Assembly: GCF_012027325.1 (NCBI RefSeq)
Contig: NZ_SNUG01000003.1
Span: 124,001-188,000 of the forward strand
Length of the DNA: 64,000 bases
Source: Thermococcus sp. M39
GTDB lineage: Archaea; Methanobacteriota_B; Thermococci; Thermococcales; Thermococcaceae
Reading direction: 5' to 3'
The notes under the pieces are model-generated. The model saw nothing but the letters and a program-made list of their open reading frames with translations. It had not been told where the DNA came from and made no database searches. Numbering within the stretch: position 1 is the stretch's first letter; each line of letters starts with the position of its first letter. Of the stretch, positions 18,621 through 25,634 are shown in pieces. Both the position numbers and the translations under genes were made by a program.

Positions 18621-19316
18621 CTAGATCTTGATTTTCTCCAAAACCTCCCCTAACTCTCCAGCATTCCTCACCACAAAGCCACTCTCTGCTATCCTTTCGA
18701 CCTTCTCAGCATCTGGATTAATCCAGACTGCCCACAACCCAGCATTTAAAGCCCCTTCAAAGTCCTCCGCATAGGTGTCGCCTATGTGAAGTGCTTCTTC
18801 CGGCTTAACTCCAAAATACTCTAACGGCTTCAGAAAAACTTCTCTCATAGGCTTGTACGCTTTGAGCTCGTCAGAATAAAACTGCTTATCAATAAAGTCC
18901 GCCAATCCAAACCTCTCAAGAATTAAACGCGTATAGGCGGAAGGCCAGAACATGACATTGCCCGTTGTGATTATGATTAAACCTCTCTCTTTTGCTGCTT
19001 TCAAGCCTTCAACTGCTCTTTTAATGACAATCCTCTCATCAACTCTGAGCGTTGCTTTAGCAGCCGCCCTCTTGATGATTTCAACATCACAGCCAAGCTT
19101 TTTCGCAAGGATTTCCTGGCTTTCCTCAAGGGCTTTCTCTGGGTTGCCTCTTTTGCTCTTCCTCAGCTCCTTGATTTTCCCTCTTGCTTCCATGATTTTT
19201 TCAAAAACCTCTTTATACTCTTTCTTTGTCAGCTCAGCCAAGGCTTTTGTCAGTTCCTCCAGCATAACGTTGATATCCAAGAGGGTGTTCCAGACATCAA
19301 AACTCACAAGCTTCAT
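18621..19316 (-). CDS. HAD-superfamily hydrolase
   Basis: A 231-residue HAD phosphatase-like protein. Motif I is SFDVWNTLLD; the variant second Asp is replaced by Trp-Asn (DVWNT), which in the superfamily often accompanies specialised haloacid or phosphatase types. Motif II is ITTGN, motif III Lys lies in KAYKP, and motif IV is HIGDTYAEDFEGALNAG. A helical cap spans residues 15-80. ATG 19316 overlaps the upstream stop (ATGA) with GGAGGTGATTGA before it. Substrate unknown; last gene of a three-gene operon. Confidence 0.85.
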   Translation of the reverse strand: MKLVSFDVWNTLLDINVMLEELTKALAELTKKEYKEVFEKIMEARGKIKELRKSKRGNPEKALEESQEILAKKLGCDVEIIKRAAAKATLRVDERIVIKRAVEGLKAAKERGLIIITTGNVMFWPSAYTRLILERFGLADFIDKQFYSDELKAYKPMREVFLKPLEYFGVKPEEALHIGDTYAEDFEGALNAGLWAVWINPDAEKVERIAESGFVVRNAGELGEVLEKIKI

Positions 19317-20317
19317 TCAATCACCTCCGCCAGCTTATCCAAAAGTCCAGCACTACGGAGGATTTCTTCAAGGTTATCCTTCCTCGAACGCATCACAAAC
19401 ATTTCATAGAATCCCTCAAGGTTTCCCCAGAAGCCATAGGAAGCCAAGGCTAAATAAATTACCTCTTTGGGCTTCAGCTTTCTCTTTAAATCAATGCGCA
19501 GAATGTTTATTGCCCTTTCAATTTTCCTCAGCACTCCTTGCTTTTCCAGAAGCTTAAGCATCAAATCCTCAACAGTTGGTTTTTTCCATTCCACGCATGG
19601 GTGCCTAAAGTGATAACCAATTAAAAGCGGGATTATAACAACATCTCCAACTCTAAAATTCCCTCCCTCTCTTGTGAATTTGAATGAGGAAAGCTTACCC
19701 ATTATTGATTCCATTACCCTCTCGGCACTCTCATCAATATCAATGGCTAATCCTATCTTGTCAACTTTAAACTCAAAAACGTCCATAGCTTTCAAAAAGT
19801 TTCCTAAGTTCCTTATGACTCCAGCGTTGCCTTCACTTGGGATTATTGCTAGAAACTTATCATCCTTTCTCAAAAGTTCAAAGTTATCCCTCTCAAAGAT
19901 CTTTTCAATTAGTTTCAAATTTTCTGGTGTTGTTCTGCTTTCCTTAAACTCGAATAGCTTTTTGTAAACTGCTTTGAAAAATTTTGAGTCAGTCTTTCCC
20001 TCACAGAAGATGACACTGACTTTGGAAAATTCACCAAATGCTGCACCTCTTAGGTCAAAATCGAGGTATTTTCTGAGCTCATAGGCTTCTTTCAAAGTTA
20101 AGCTTTTCATTGTATCAGAATACAGGAGCTCTCCACTTTCTGTTCTCTTAAACCGCTCTAAGATAAGGTCAATTAACTCCAAACTCGCTGTAACCACTGT
20201 TTCTTCTCCTTCAAGTGAGCCCACAAACTTCTTTAGCTCTTCGCTGTTCTTTCCATACTCTGGGAAAAGTATTGCATCTTCAAAATTCTCATAATGCTTT
20301 CCCGTCACAATTCTCAT
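19313..20317 (-). CDS. TOPRIM-like (DUF3226/DUF4435-like) protein
   Basis: A 334-residue protein. Residues 100-230 look like a TOPRIM fold: the acidic strand VSVIFCEGKTDSKFFKAVY supplies the conserved Glu, and KIGLAIDIDESAER supplies a DxD pair. TOPRIM domains act in topoisomerases, primases and OLD-type nucleases. Residues 1-60 form an unknown N-terminal region and residues 240-334 are helical. The ATG immediately abuts the stop of the DUF2391 gene upstream. The fold assignment is from motifs only; a nuclease, primase-like or DUF3226 role remains open. Confidence 0.65.
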   Translation of the reverse strand: MRIVTGKHYENFEDAILFPEYGKNSEELKKFVGSLEGEETVVTASLELIDLILERFKRTESGELLYSDTMKSLTLKEAYELRKYLDFDLRGAAFGEFSKVSVIFCEGKTDSKFFKAVYKKLFEFKESRTTPENLKLIEKIFERDNFELLRKDDKFLAIIPSEGNAGVIRNLGNFLKAMDVFEFKVDKIGLAIDIDESAERVMESIMGKLSSFKFTREGGNFRVGDVVIIPLLIGYHFRHPCVEWKKPTVEDLMLKLLEKQGVLRKIERAINILRIDLKRKLKPKEVIYLALASYGFWGNLEGFYEMFVMRSRKDNLEEILRSAGLLDKLAEVIE

Positions 20318-20818
20318 TCACTTCACCATGTCAACAGCTATCGCTCCAATTACAGCAAAAGTGCTTATTATGATGGTCGCGCTTATATACTGAGCCAAAG
20401 AAAACTCAGCAAGTCTGTTTATGCCGTATAGGTAAATCAAACCAGCTGAGGTCAGGTATGAAATTAAAACCACTGTTAAAAGGCGTTTTGGTATATGGAA
20501 CAGCTCTTCCCTTTCAATATTCGAAACTCTTGCCTTTGCTATGAAGAGATAAGCAATTGAGAGGGTCAGAATTAGAATTCCAACTGCTCGTTCCGTGGTT
20601 AGAGACTTTGCTATATTCCAAATTTCTTCGGTAAAGAGGAAAGGCAGGGCAAAGGTTAAAGCACCAATGATCTCTTGAGCTATGTCATCCCATCCAAGCT
20701 TGTCAGGTCTTTTCTCTAATTTCTTCTCTAACCCATCAATTTGTTCTGAAAGCCTTTTAAACCGCTCATTAAGTTGCTTTAACTCCTCACTCATTTTGCT
20801 CAGCCACTCTGGGGTCAA
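20318..20818 (-). CDS. DUF2391-type integral membrane protein
   Basis: A 166-residue protein with an N-terminal coiled coil (residues 8-40, EELKQLNERFKRLSEQIDGL) and four predicted membrane helices from residue 50 onward. It resembles the archaeal/bacterial DUF2391 (TIGR02587-like) family. The TTG at 20818 is the first in-frame start but has a poor ribosome site; an ATG at 20794 would give 158 residues. It is the first gene of an operon with the TOPRIM-like and HAD genes. The role of the coiled coil is unknown. Confidence 0.72.
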   Translation of the reverse strand: MTPEWLSKMSEELKQLNERFKRLSEQIDGLEKKLEKRPDKLGWDDIAQEIIGALTFALPFLFTEEIWNIAKSLTTERAVGILILTLSIAYLFIAKARVSNIEREELFHIPKRLLTVVLISYLTSAGLIYLYGINRLAEFSLAQYISATIIISTFAVIGAIAVDMVK

Positions 20819-20869
20819 TCATCAGTTCAGCATTGGATTCACTCATCATCGCACATTTAAAAATCTTGG

Positions 20870-20912
20870 GACAAAGTTATAAACTTTGAGGACAACAAAA
20901 TTAAGGTGAGTA
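20870..20912 (+). promoter_or_regulatory. Promoter and ribosome site of the S-layer gene
   Basis: AAGTTATAAACTTTG (about 20873-20887) is a TATA box, followed by GGTGAG about 6 bases before ATG 20916. A second TATA (TTTTTAAAT, about 20855-20863) faces the DUF2391 operon, so the gap is a divergent promoter. Confidence 0.5.
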
Positions 20913-20915
20913 AGT

Positions 20916-22379
20916 ATGAGAAAAGTTCTAAGCGTAATGATGTCTTTTTTGTTTTTAGTATCTATTGCTGGGGCTGTGCAAGGTTTTAACTTCACGATGA
21001 ACTCAGCAAATGCAGTGATCGTTCTACCAACAACAAAGATAGTTAACGGACAACCACTCCATATAGGAGAAGACGCAATAACTGGATCAAGACTCGGAGC
21101 ATTGCTTGTGCTGAAAGGGATTAGGCAAATGACATACTCCACATACGTTGATGTGCCAATTGAGTACCACAGCATTCTAATTGAGGACAACGACCAATGT
21201 TACAAATTAAACAGCATCGACATGCCAGATGTAGGGATCAACGTTAGCGATACGCCAGTGGGAGATGCAATTGTAATTGCTGTTAACTTTTCAAGAGTGT
21301 TGTACAATGACACTATCAAAAAAGCACAGTTCAACGATAGGAGCATTGAGATTATATTCAACGAAAACACAACTCCACTGAACCTTGGAGAAGAAACAAA
21401 CAAAATGGTTTCTACTGTAGTTGATGGAAAAGACACACTCTACATCTATTCCTATGAAGAGAACTCTGGTTCAAAGGCACTAGGTGAGACACTTACAGTA
21501 GGTGGATGGAAGATTAAGTTCAGGGATATTGACACAGAGCAAGAAAAAACTCTTGTTGATATAACATTCCCGAGCGGATTTCCAAAGACCGATACGCTTT
21601 ACAAGAACAAGTACTACATCCTCTATGTTGACGCAAACGGTGATGAAGACTTTGAGCCATTCGATACATACCCATCAGCAAGGATCCAAGAACTCCTGCA
21701 GAACGGAGTTAAGAAAATCTTCGTGTTTTCACCAACAGATTTCTTCATTGGAATTGGCGGAACAAGGCAAGTAACGTACAAGTACGAGTACTACGAAAAG
21801 ATCAGAATGTACCAAGATGGAGAAATTTATGAAGGACAGTGGGTTTGGGACATTGACCCAGAAAACAACCTCTTCACTCTCTACCTACATGTTGATCCAG
21901 AAAACAACTTCCCAAAAGTTACACTTGGAGAGGGAGAAATGCTAAAGCTTCCAATTGGTGGACTCAACATACAGCCCGTGTTTGCAAAAGACGAGAACGG
22001 GGAGATAACAGGAATTGAAGGTTACAAATTTATCAGAATAGACACAATAAAGAAGAAAGTAACGGTGCCAACAACAAAAGCAGAAGTTACAAACGATGTA
22101 AATAAACTCATAATCGAAGACACACAGCTCACAGAGTTACCCACTGACAAGCATGTGATAATTGTAGGTGGATGGGTCAGCAACAAGGCATGGGAGCTAC
22201 TAGAGCAAGTTTATGGCTCAAGCACAATCCAGAGCATAAAAGACGAAATAATGAGTAAAGGATACGTTATCAAGATACTCGACAATCCACGCAATCCAGA
22301 ATACAAAGTCATAATACTCGCAGGCAAAGACTACACACTAACGAGAAAAGCCGTTGAAGAATTCATGGATGAGCTTTAA
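20916..22379 (+). CDS. S-layer protein (short paralog)
   Basis: A 487-residue secreted protein with a Sec signal peptide ending near residue 23 (SIAGAVQGF). It resembles archaeal S-layer proteins of the MJ0822/TIGR01564 type: the mature start FNFTMNSANAVIVLPTT and the C-terminal KHVIIVGGWVSNKAWELL region are typical of the N- and C-terminal S-layer domains. Five N-glycosylation sequons are visible in the first 170 residues (NFT, NVS, NFS, NDT, NTT). It is about 100 residues shorter than usual Thermococcales S-layer proteins, with no membrane anchor. It may be an alternative or accessory coat protein. Confidence 0.85.
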   Translation: MRKVLSVMMSFLFLVSIAGAVQGFNFTMNSANAVIVLPTTKIVNGQPLHIGEDAITGSRLGALLVLKGIRQMTYSTYVDVPIEYHSILIEDNDQCYKLNSIDMPDVGINVSDTPVGDAIVIAVNFSRVLYNDTIKKAQFNDRSIEIIFNENTTPLNLGEETNKMVSTVVDGKDTLYIYSYEENSGSKALGETLTVGGWKIKFRDIDTEQEKTLVDITFPSGFPKTDTLYKNKYYILYVDANGDEDFEPFDTYPSARIQELLQNGVKKIFVFSPTDFFIGIGGTRQVTYKYEYYEKIRMYQDGEIYEGQWVWDIDPENNLFTLYLHVDPENNFPKVTLGEGEMLKLPIGGLNIQPVFAKDENGEITGIEGYKFIRIDTIKKKVTVPTTKAEVTNDVNKLIIEDTQLTELPTDKHVIIVGGWVSNKAWELLEQVYGSSTIQSIKDEIMSKGYVIKILDNPRNPEYKVIILAGKDYTLTRKAVEEFMDEL

Positions 22380-22950
22380 TCTCTTCCTTTACTTCTTTTA
22401 GCATTTTATAACTGATTGCAACGATCCAAGAGAGTATAAAAACCGCGCCTATCATTTCTGGAACTGCCAATCCAACTTTTCCAAGAGTTGAAATCACAAG
22501 AATGAACGTAACAACGCTGCCTACCATACTGAATAGAGAGAGCATTTTCTCTTTTCTCTCTTTAAACAGAATACCAGCATAGAATATTCCTGCCAAGGAT
22601 AATAGGTAAAATAAAATCGCTGGAATTGAGTGTATTTTGCCGTATTCCTCAGGGAATACCCCAACTGCAATCAAAAATATCATTGCAATTGTAAGGATAT
22701 GCATCACAGCAGAGTCAAAATATTTAACAGCAGCTAGTGAAAAAACGATGCCAGAAAGTCCCATGAGGATTAACCCACAATTGAAAATGTACTTTGTTGG
22801 AACTTTAAGAGAACCTAAATCACTCAGAGCATTCTTGTAAAAGGAGAACCACGGGTTTAAGCTGATTGCAATTGTTAGCACAATAACAAATAGCACTGAC
22901 AATGCAATGCCTGAAACAGCCCCAATTCTGAAAATTTTGTTAGATTTCAT
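22363..22950 (-). CDS. DUF998 family membrane protein
   Basis: A 195-residue protein with about six membrane helices and the DUF998 pattern near the start (LNPWFSFYKNALSDLGS) and VFPEEYGKIHSIPAILFY in the middle. Function is unknown. Its 3' end overlaps the convergent S-layer gene by 17 bases. It starts at ATG 22950 with a nearby operator-like palindrome and TATA. Confidence 0.8.
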   Translation of the reverse strand: MKSNKIFRIGAVSGIALSVLFVIVLTIAISLNPWFSFYKNALSDLGSLKVPTKYIFNCGLILMGLSGIVFSLAAVKYFDSAVMHILTIAMIFLIAVGVFPEEYGKIHSIPAILFYLLSLAGIFYAGILFKERKEKMLSLFSMVGSVVTFILVISTLGKVGLAVPEMIGAVFILSWIVAISYKMLKEVKEEIKAHP

Positions 22951-22959
22951 GGCTATGCA

Positions 22960-22990
22960 ACATCTAAGATGTGAATCTTTTTAAAATTTT
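22960..22990 (-). promoter_or_regulatory. TATA and operator-like palindrome before the DUF998 gene
   Basis: ACATCT-A-AGATGT (22960-22972) is a perfect 6-bp inverted repeat around one central base. It sits between a TATA-like TTTTTAAAA (about 22977-22986) and the start codon, where a repressor would overlap the transcription start. Confidence 0.4.
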
Positions 22991-22997
22991 TGAAAAA

Positions 22998-23020
22998 AGA
23001 GGGCTTATTCAAGCCCCTCT
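22998..23020. repeat. Strong hairpin AGAGGGCTT / AAGCCCCTCT
   Basis: AGAGGGCTT and AAGCCCCTCT form a stable stem with a 4-base loop and one bulged base. On the minus strand it is followed by TTTTTT, so it would act as a terminator for any RNA transcribed leftwards from the 23.1 kb region. No gene for such an RNA is visible. Confidence 0.45.
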
Positions 23021-23109
23021 GATTTAACCTAATTAGCGGAGTTTCGTCTGATTTTAACACTTAGTAATGTTTTTTACCTCCATTAATAAACTTTATGCTT
23101 CGTGTATAT

Positions 23110-23160
23110 AACTATTGGTTACGTTCCTATTAGTTACGTTTCGACAAATTTATAAACGCT
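23110..23160 (+). promoter_or_regulatory. Promoter with two GTTACGTT repeats before the first MFS gene
   Basis: TGGTTACGTTCC and TAGTTACGTTTC are near-identical direct repeats 16 bases apart, upstream of a TATA box AATTTATAAACG (about 23149-23158). The TATA lies about 26 bases before ATG 23179, which indicates a leaderless mRNA. The repeats could be activator or repressor sites. Confidence 0.45.
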
Positions 23161-23178
23161 AAGATGCTAAGTTTAATT

Positions 23179-24351
23179 ATGCTCAAAAAATTCAATAGAG
23201 ATGCTAAGATATTGATAGCACTGAATGCTATAGGCCAGCTATTTCTCCAGTTCTCTTTCTTCATAATGCCCTTCTATTTGAGAGCGCTTGGATACTCCAT
23301 GACAGACATGGGAATATTTTTCTCACTAAGAACATTTGTTGGTGCTCTGTTCTTCTTATTCGCTGGCCAGATTTCGCTGAAAATAGGTTACAAAAAATCT
23401 CTTCTCCTCGGGGCAATTTTAGGTTTTATTGGTAGAATACTTCAAGTTACAGCTCTGAACTATTATGCCCTCCTGCTTGGATTTCTCCTCGTTGGGGCAA
23501 ATATGGGAATAAGACAGCCGAACTTCTCTGCTCTCCTTAGTGAAGAAGTAGGAGACGAGCTTAGGCATCATGCATTCTCAATAAGCTTCGGTCTAGGAAC
23601 AATGTTCAATGCCGTGGGAGTTCTGTTAGCTGGCTTTATGCCAAATTTCTTAGAAGATACTTTTGGATTGACTCCCCAATTGGCATACAGATTAGTGTTA
23701 GCATTCTCATTTTTGCAGTTTTTAATCACTATCCCCGCACTTTTAATAATCAAAGACGTCCCAGTAGAGAACCCAAAAATACAATGGAGAAGAGAGTTAA
23801 TAGTGAAGATCCTCAAGTTCTCAGTCCCCTCAGCAATAATAGGTCTTGGTGCAGGCATAACAATCCCCTACATGCAGCTCTACTTTGATATGCGCTTTGG
23901 AGTCACTTTAGCAGCTATAAGCGGTGTTTTCTTCTTCCAGCAACTAGTTATGGGTCTTGGCTCCTTTACACTTCCAAAGCTTGTAGACAGAATAGGTCCA
24001 GTAAAAACAATAACACTCTTTCAAAGCTCTGCAGCTTTGCTATTTGCTGTCTTTCCATCAATCAATATATTCACATTAGCCGCTTTCTTCTACATCGTAA
24101 GGAGCATATTAATGAACATCGTCTGGCCAATTAATGATTCCTTCATGCTGGGATTTTTCTCAACTGAAGAGAAAGCCACAGCTGTTGGGATCAGAAGAGC
24201 ATTTTCAACCTTCATGCGTGGAATAGGGAACTATATAGGTGGATTCCTCTTTGGAATATCCCTCAGCTATCCCTTCTATACAACCGCGACTTTATACATA
24301 ATTGCCACTCTTACATTTTACTTCTTCTTTGCTAAATACAACGAAGCTTAA
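23179..24351 (+). CDS. MFS transporter, first of a tandem pair
   Basis: A 390-residue 12-helix major facilitator protein with the GQISLKIGYKKSLLLG loop (MFS motif A variant) after helix 2 and the GLGAGITIPYMQLYF segment near mid-protein. It shares this layout with the next gene and the two are clear paralogs (compare NRDAKILIALNA and SRDAKLIVAYSF at their starts). ATG 23179 is chosen over 23164 on TATA spacing. Substrate unknown; it could be drug or metabolite export. Confidence 0.85.
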   Translation: MLKKFNRDAKILIALNAIGQLFLQFSFFIMPFYLRALGYSMTDMGIFFSLRTFVGALFFLFAGQISLKIGYKKSLLLGAILGFIGRILQVTALNYYALLLGFLLVGANMGIRQPNFSALLSEEVGDELRHHAFSISFGLGTMFNAVGVLLAGFMPNFLEDTFGLTPQLAYRLVLAFSFLQFLITIPALLIIKDVPVENPKIQWRRELIVKILKFSVPSAIIGLGAGITIPYMQLYFDMRFGVTLAAISGVFFFQQLVMGLGSFTLPKLVDRIGPVKTITLFQSSAALLFAVFPSINIFTLAAFFYIVRSILMNIVWPINDSFMLGFFSTEEKATAVGIRRAFSTFMRGIGNYIGGFLFGISLSYPFYTTATLYIIATLTFYFFFAKYNEA

Positions 24352-24383
24352 CTGCCTTACTAACATTGTTTAAGCGCTTCGAC

Positions 24384-24396
24384 ATGCTTATAAATG
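24384..24396 (+). promoter_or_regulatory. TATA box of the second MFS gene
   Basis: GCTTATAAATGG centred near 24391 lies 25 bases before ATG 24416, with no ribosome site. The second paralog therefore has its own leaderless promoter instead of being translated from the first gene's message. Confidence 0.5.
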
Positions 24397-24415
24397 GATG
24401 CTCCAACTCTCAACC

Positions 24416-25609
24416 ATGAGCCTTGAAAAATACAAAGGATTCAGTAGAGATGCAAAGCTGATTGTAGCTTATTCGTTCTTCGGCTGGCTAGGTGGAAATA
24501 TAGTATGGTTTATCTTCCCATTTTACCTCAAATCCCTTGGAATGGATTTCACAAAGATTGGAACACTATTCTCGATCTCAACGATAGTCCAAGCTACTCT
24601 TTTATTGATTTCCGGGCAAATCAGTGTTAAACTTGGCTACAAAAGAACAATTCTGCTTGCATTGTCTCTATTCTTCACCGCCCGCTTGATTCAAGTTTTC
24701 GTACCCATCTTTTGGACCTTGTTATTATCTTCTGTAATTGTTGGAATAGCTATGGCACTTGAGTGGCCTTCTTTGATGGCTTTGCTTAGCGGGGAGGTAA
24801 GTGAAGAGAAGAGGCACTATCTGTTCACTCTAAACAGCGCTCTCGGAACAGCTGGAGCAGCTTTTGGAATGCTTTTAGGTGGAATACTGCCAAAAGTCCT
24901 TGATGGGTCAAACCCATATAGAAGAACTCTGCTCTTTGCAGCTCTTTTGATTTTGATTCAAATAGCTTTAATATCCTTTGTTTCCCCGGTGCTCGGAAAA
25001 GAAGAAAAGAAACTTAAGCTTAGGAGAGAGCTATTAGTGAAGATAGCAAAATTTTCAATTCCTTCAGCTTTAATTGGTTTAGGTGCTGGAGTAACAATCC
25101 CATATATGGGCCTTTATTTCAACTTGAAGTTTGAGACGAGTTTAGAAAGTATAGGCGGGCTGTTCGCTCTTCAGCAGCTTCTCATGGCTGTTGGAATGTT
25201 CTCCATGCCAATCCTAGCTGATAAAGTCGGAAGTGTGAAAACGATAGTGAGCTTTAACGGAAGCGCCACAGCTCTGATAATTGCTCTCCCCTTTGCCCCA
25301 AGCTTTCTGATAGCTTCAGTCATTTACATAGTTAGGACAATTCTTATGAATATCGTCAACCCAATATGGGATGCCTTTATGATGAGGTTTTTCTCTAAGG
25401 AAGAAAGGGCAGCTTCAATAGCATTGAGGAGCTTTGCATGGACGTCAACCTTTGGAATTGGCCAGTATCTAGGTGGAGTTATCTTCGATAAATCTTTAGT
25501 GCTCCCGTTTCTCATAACCGGCTTTCTATATGCGGCATCTATAGCTGTATTCTGGATGTTCTTTGCTGGATATGAAGAAAGAGTTATAAGCAACAGCACA
25601 TCTTTTTAA
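24416..25609 (+). CDS. MFS transporter, second of a tandem pair
   Basis: A 397-residue 12-helix transporter paralogous to its upstream neighbour. Shared elements are GQISVKLGYKRTILLA, the central GLGAGVTIPYMGLYFNLKF, and the segment YIVRTILMNIVNPIWDAF, matching YIVRSILMNIVWPINDSF in the first copy. ATG 24416 is favoured over 24398, which lies within 5 bases of the TATA. The pair arose by duplication and may have diverged in substrate or expression. Confidence 0.85.
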   Translation: MSLEKYKGFSRDAKLIVAYSFFGWLGGNIVWFIFPFYLKSLGMDFTKIGTLFSISTIVQATLLLISGQISVKLGYKRTILLALSLFFTARLIQVFVPIFWTLLLSSVIVGIAMALEWPSLMALLSGEVSEEKRHYLFTLNSALGTAGAAFGMLLGGILPKVLDGSNPYRRTLLFAALLILIQIALISFVSPVLGKEEKKLKLRRELLVKIAKFSIPSALIGLGAGVTIPYMGLYFNLKFETSLESIGGLFALQQLLMAVGMFSMPILADKVGSVKTIVSFNGSATALIIALPFAPSFLIASVIYIVRTILMNIVNPIWDAFMMRFFSKEERAASIALRSFAWTSTFGIGQYLGGVIFDKSLVLPFLITGFLYAASIAVFWMFFAGYEERVISNSTSF

Positions 25610-25634
25610 ATGACTATTCTAAGGGGTGAGCGAG

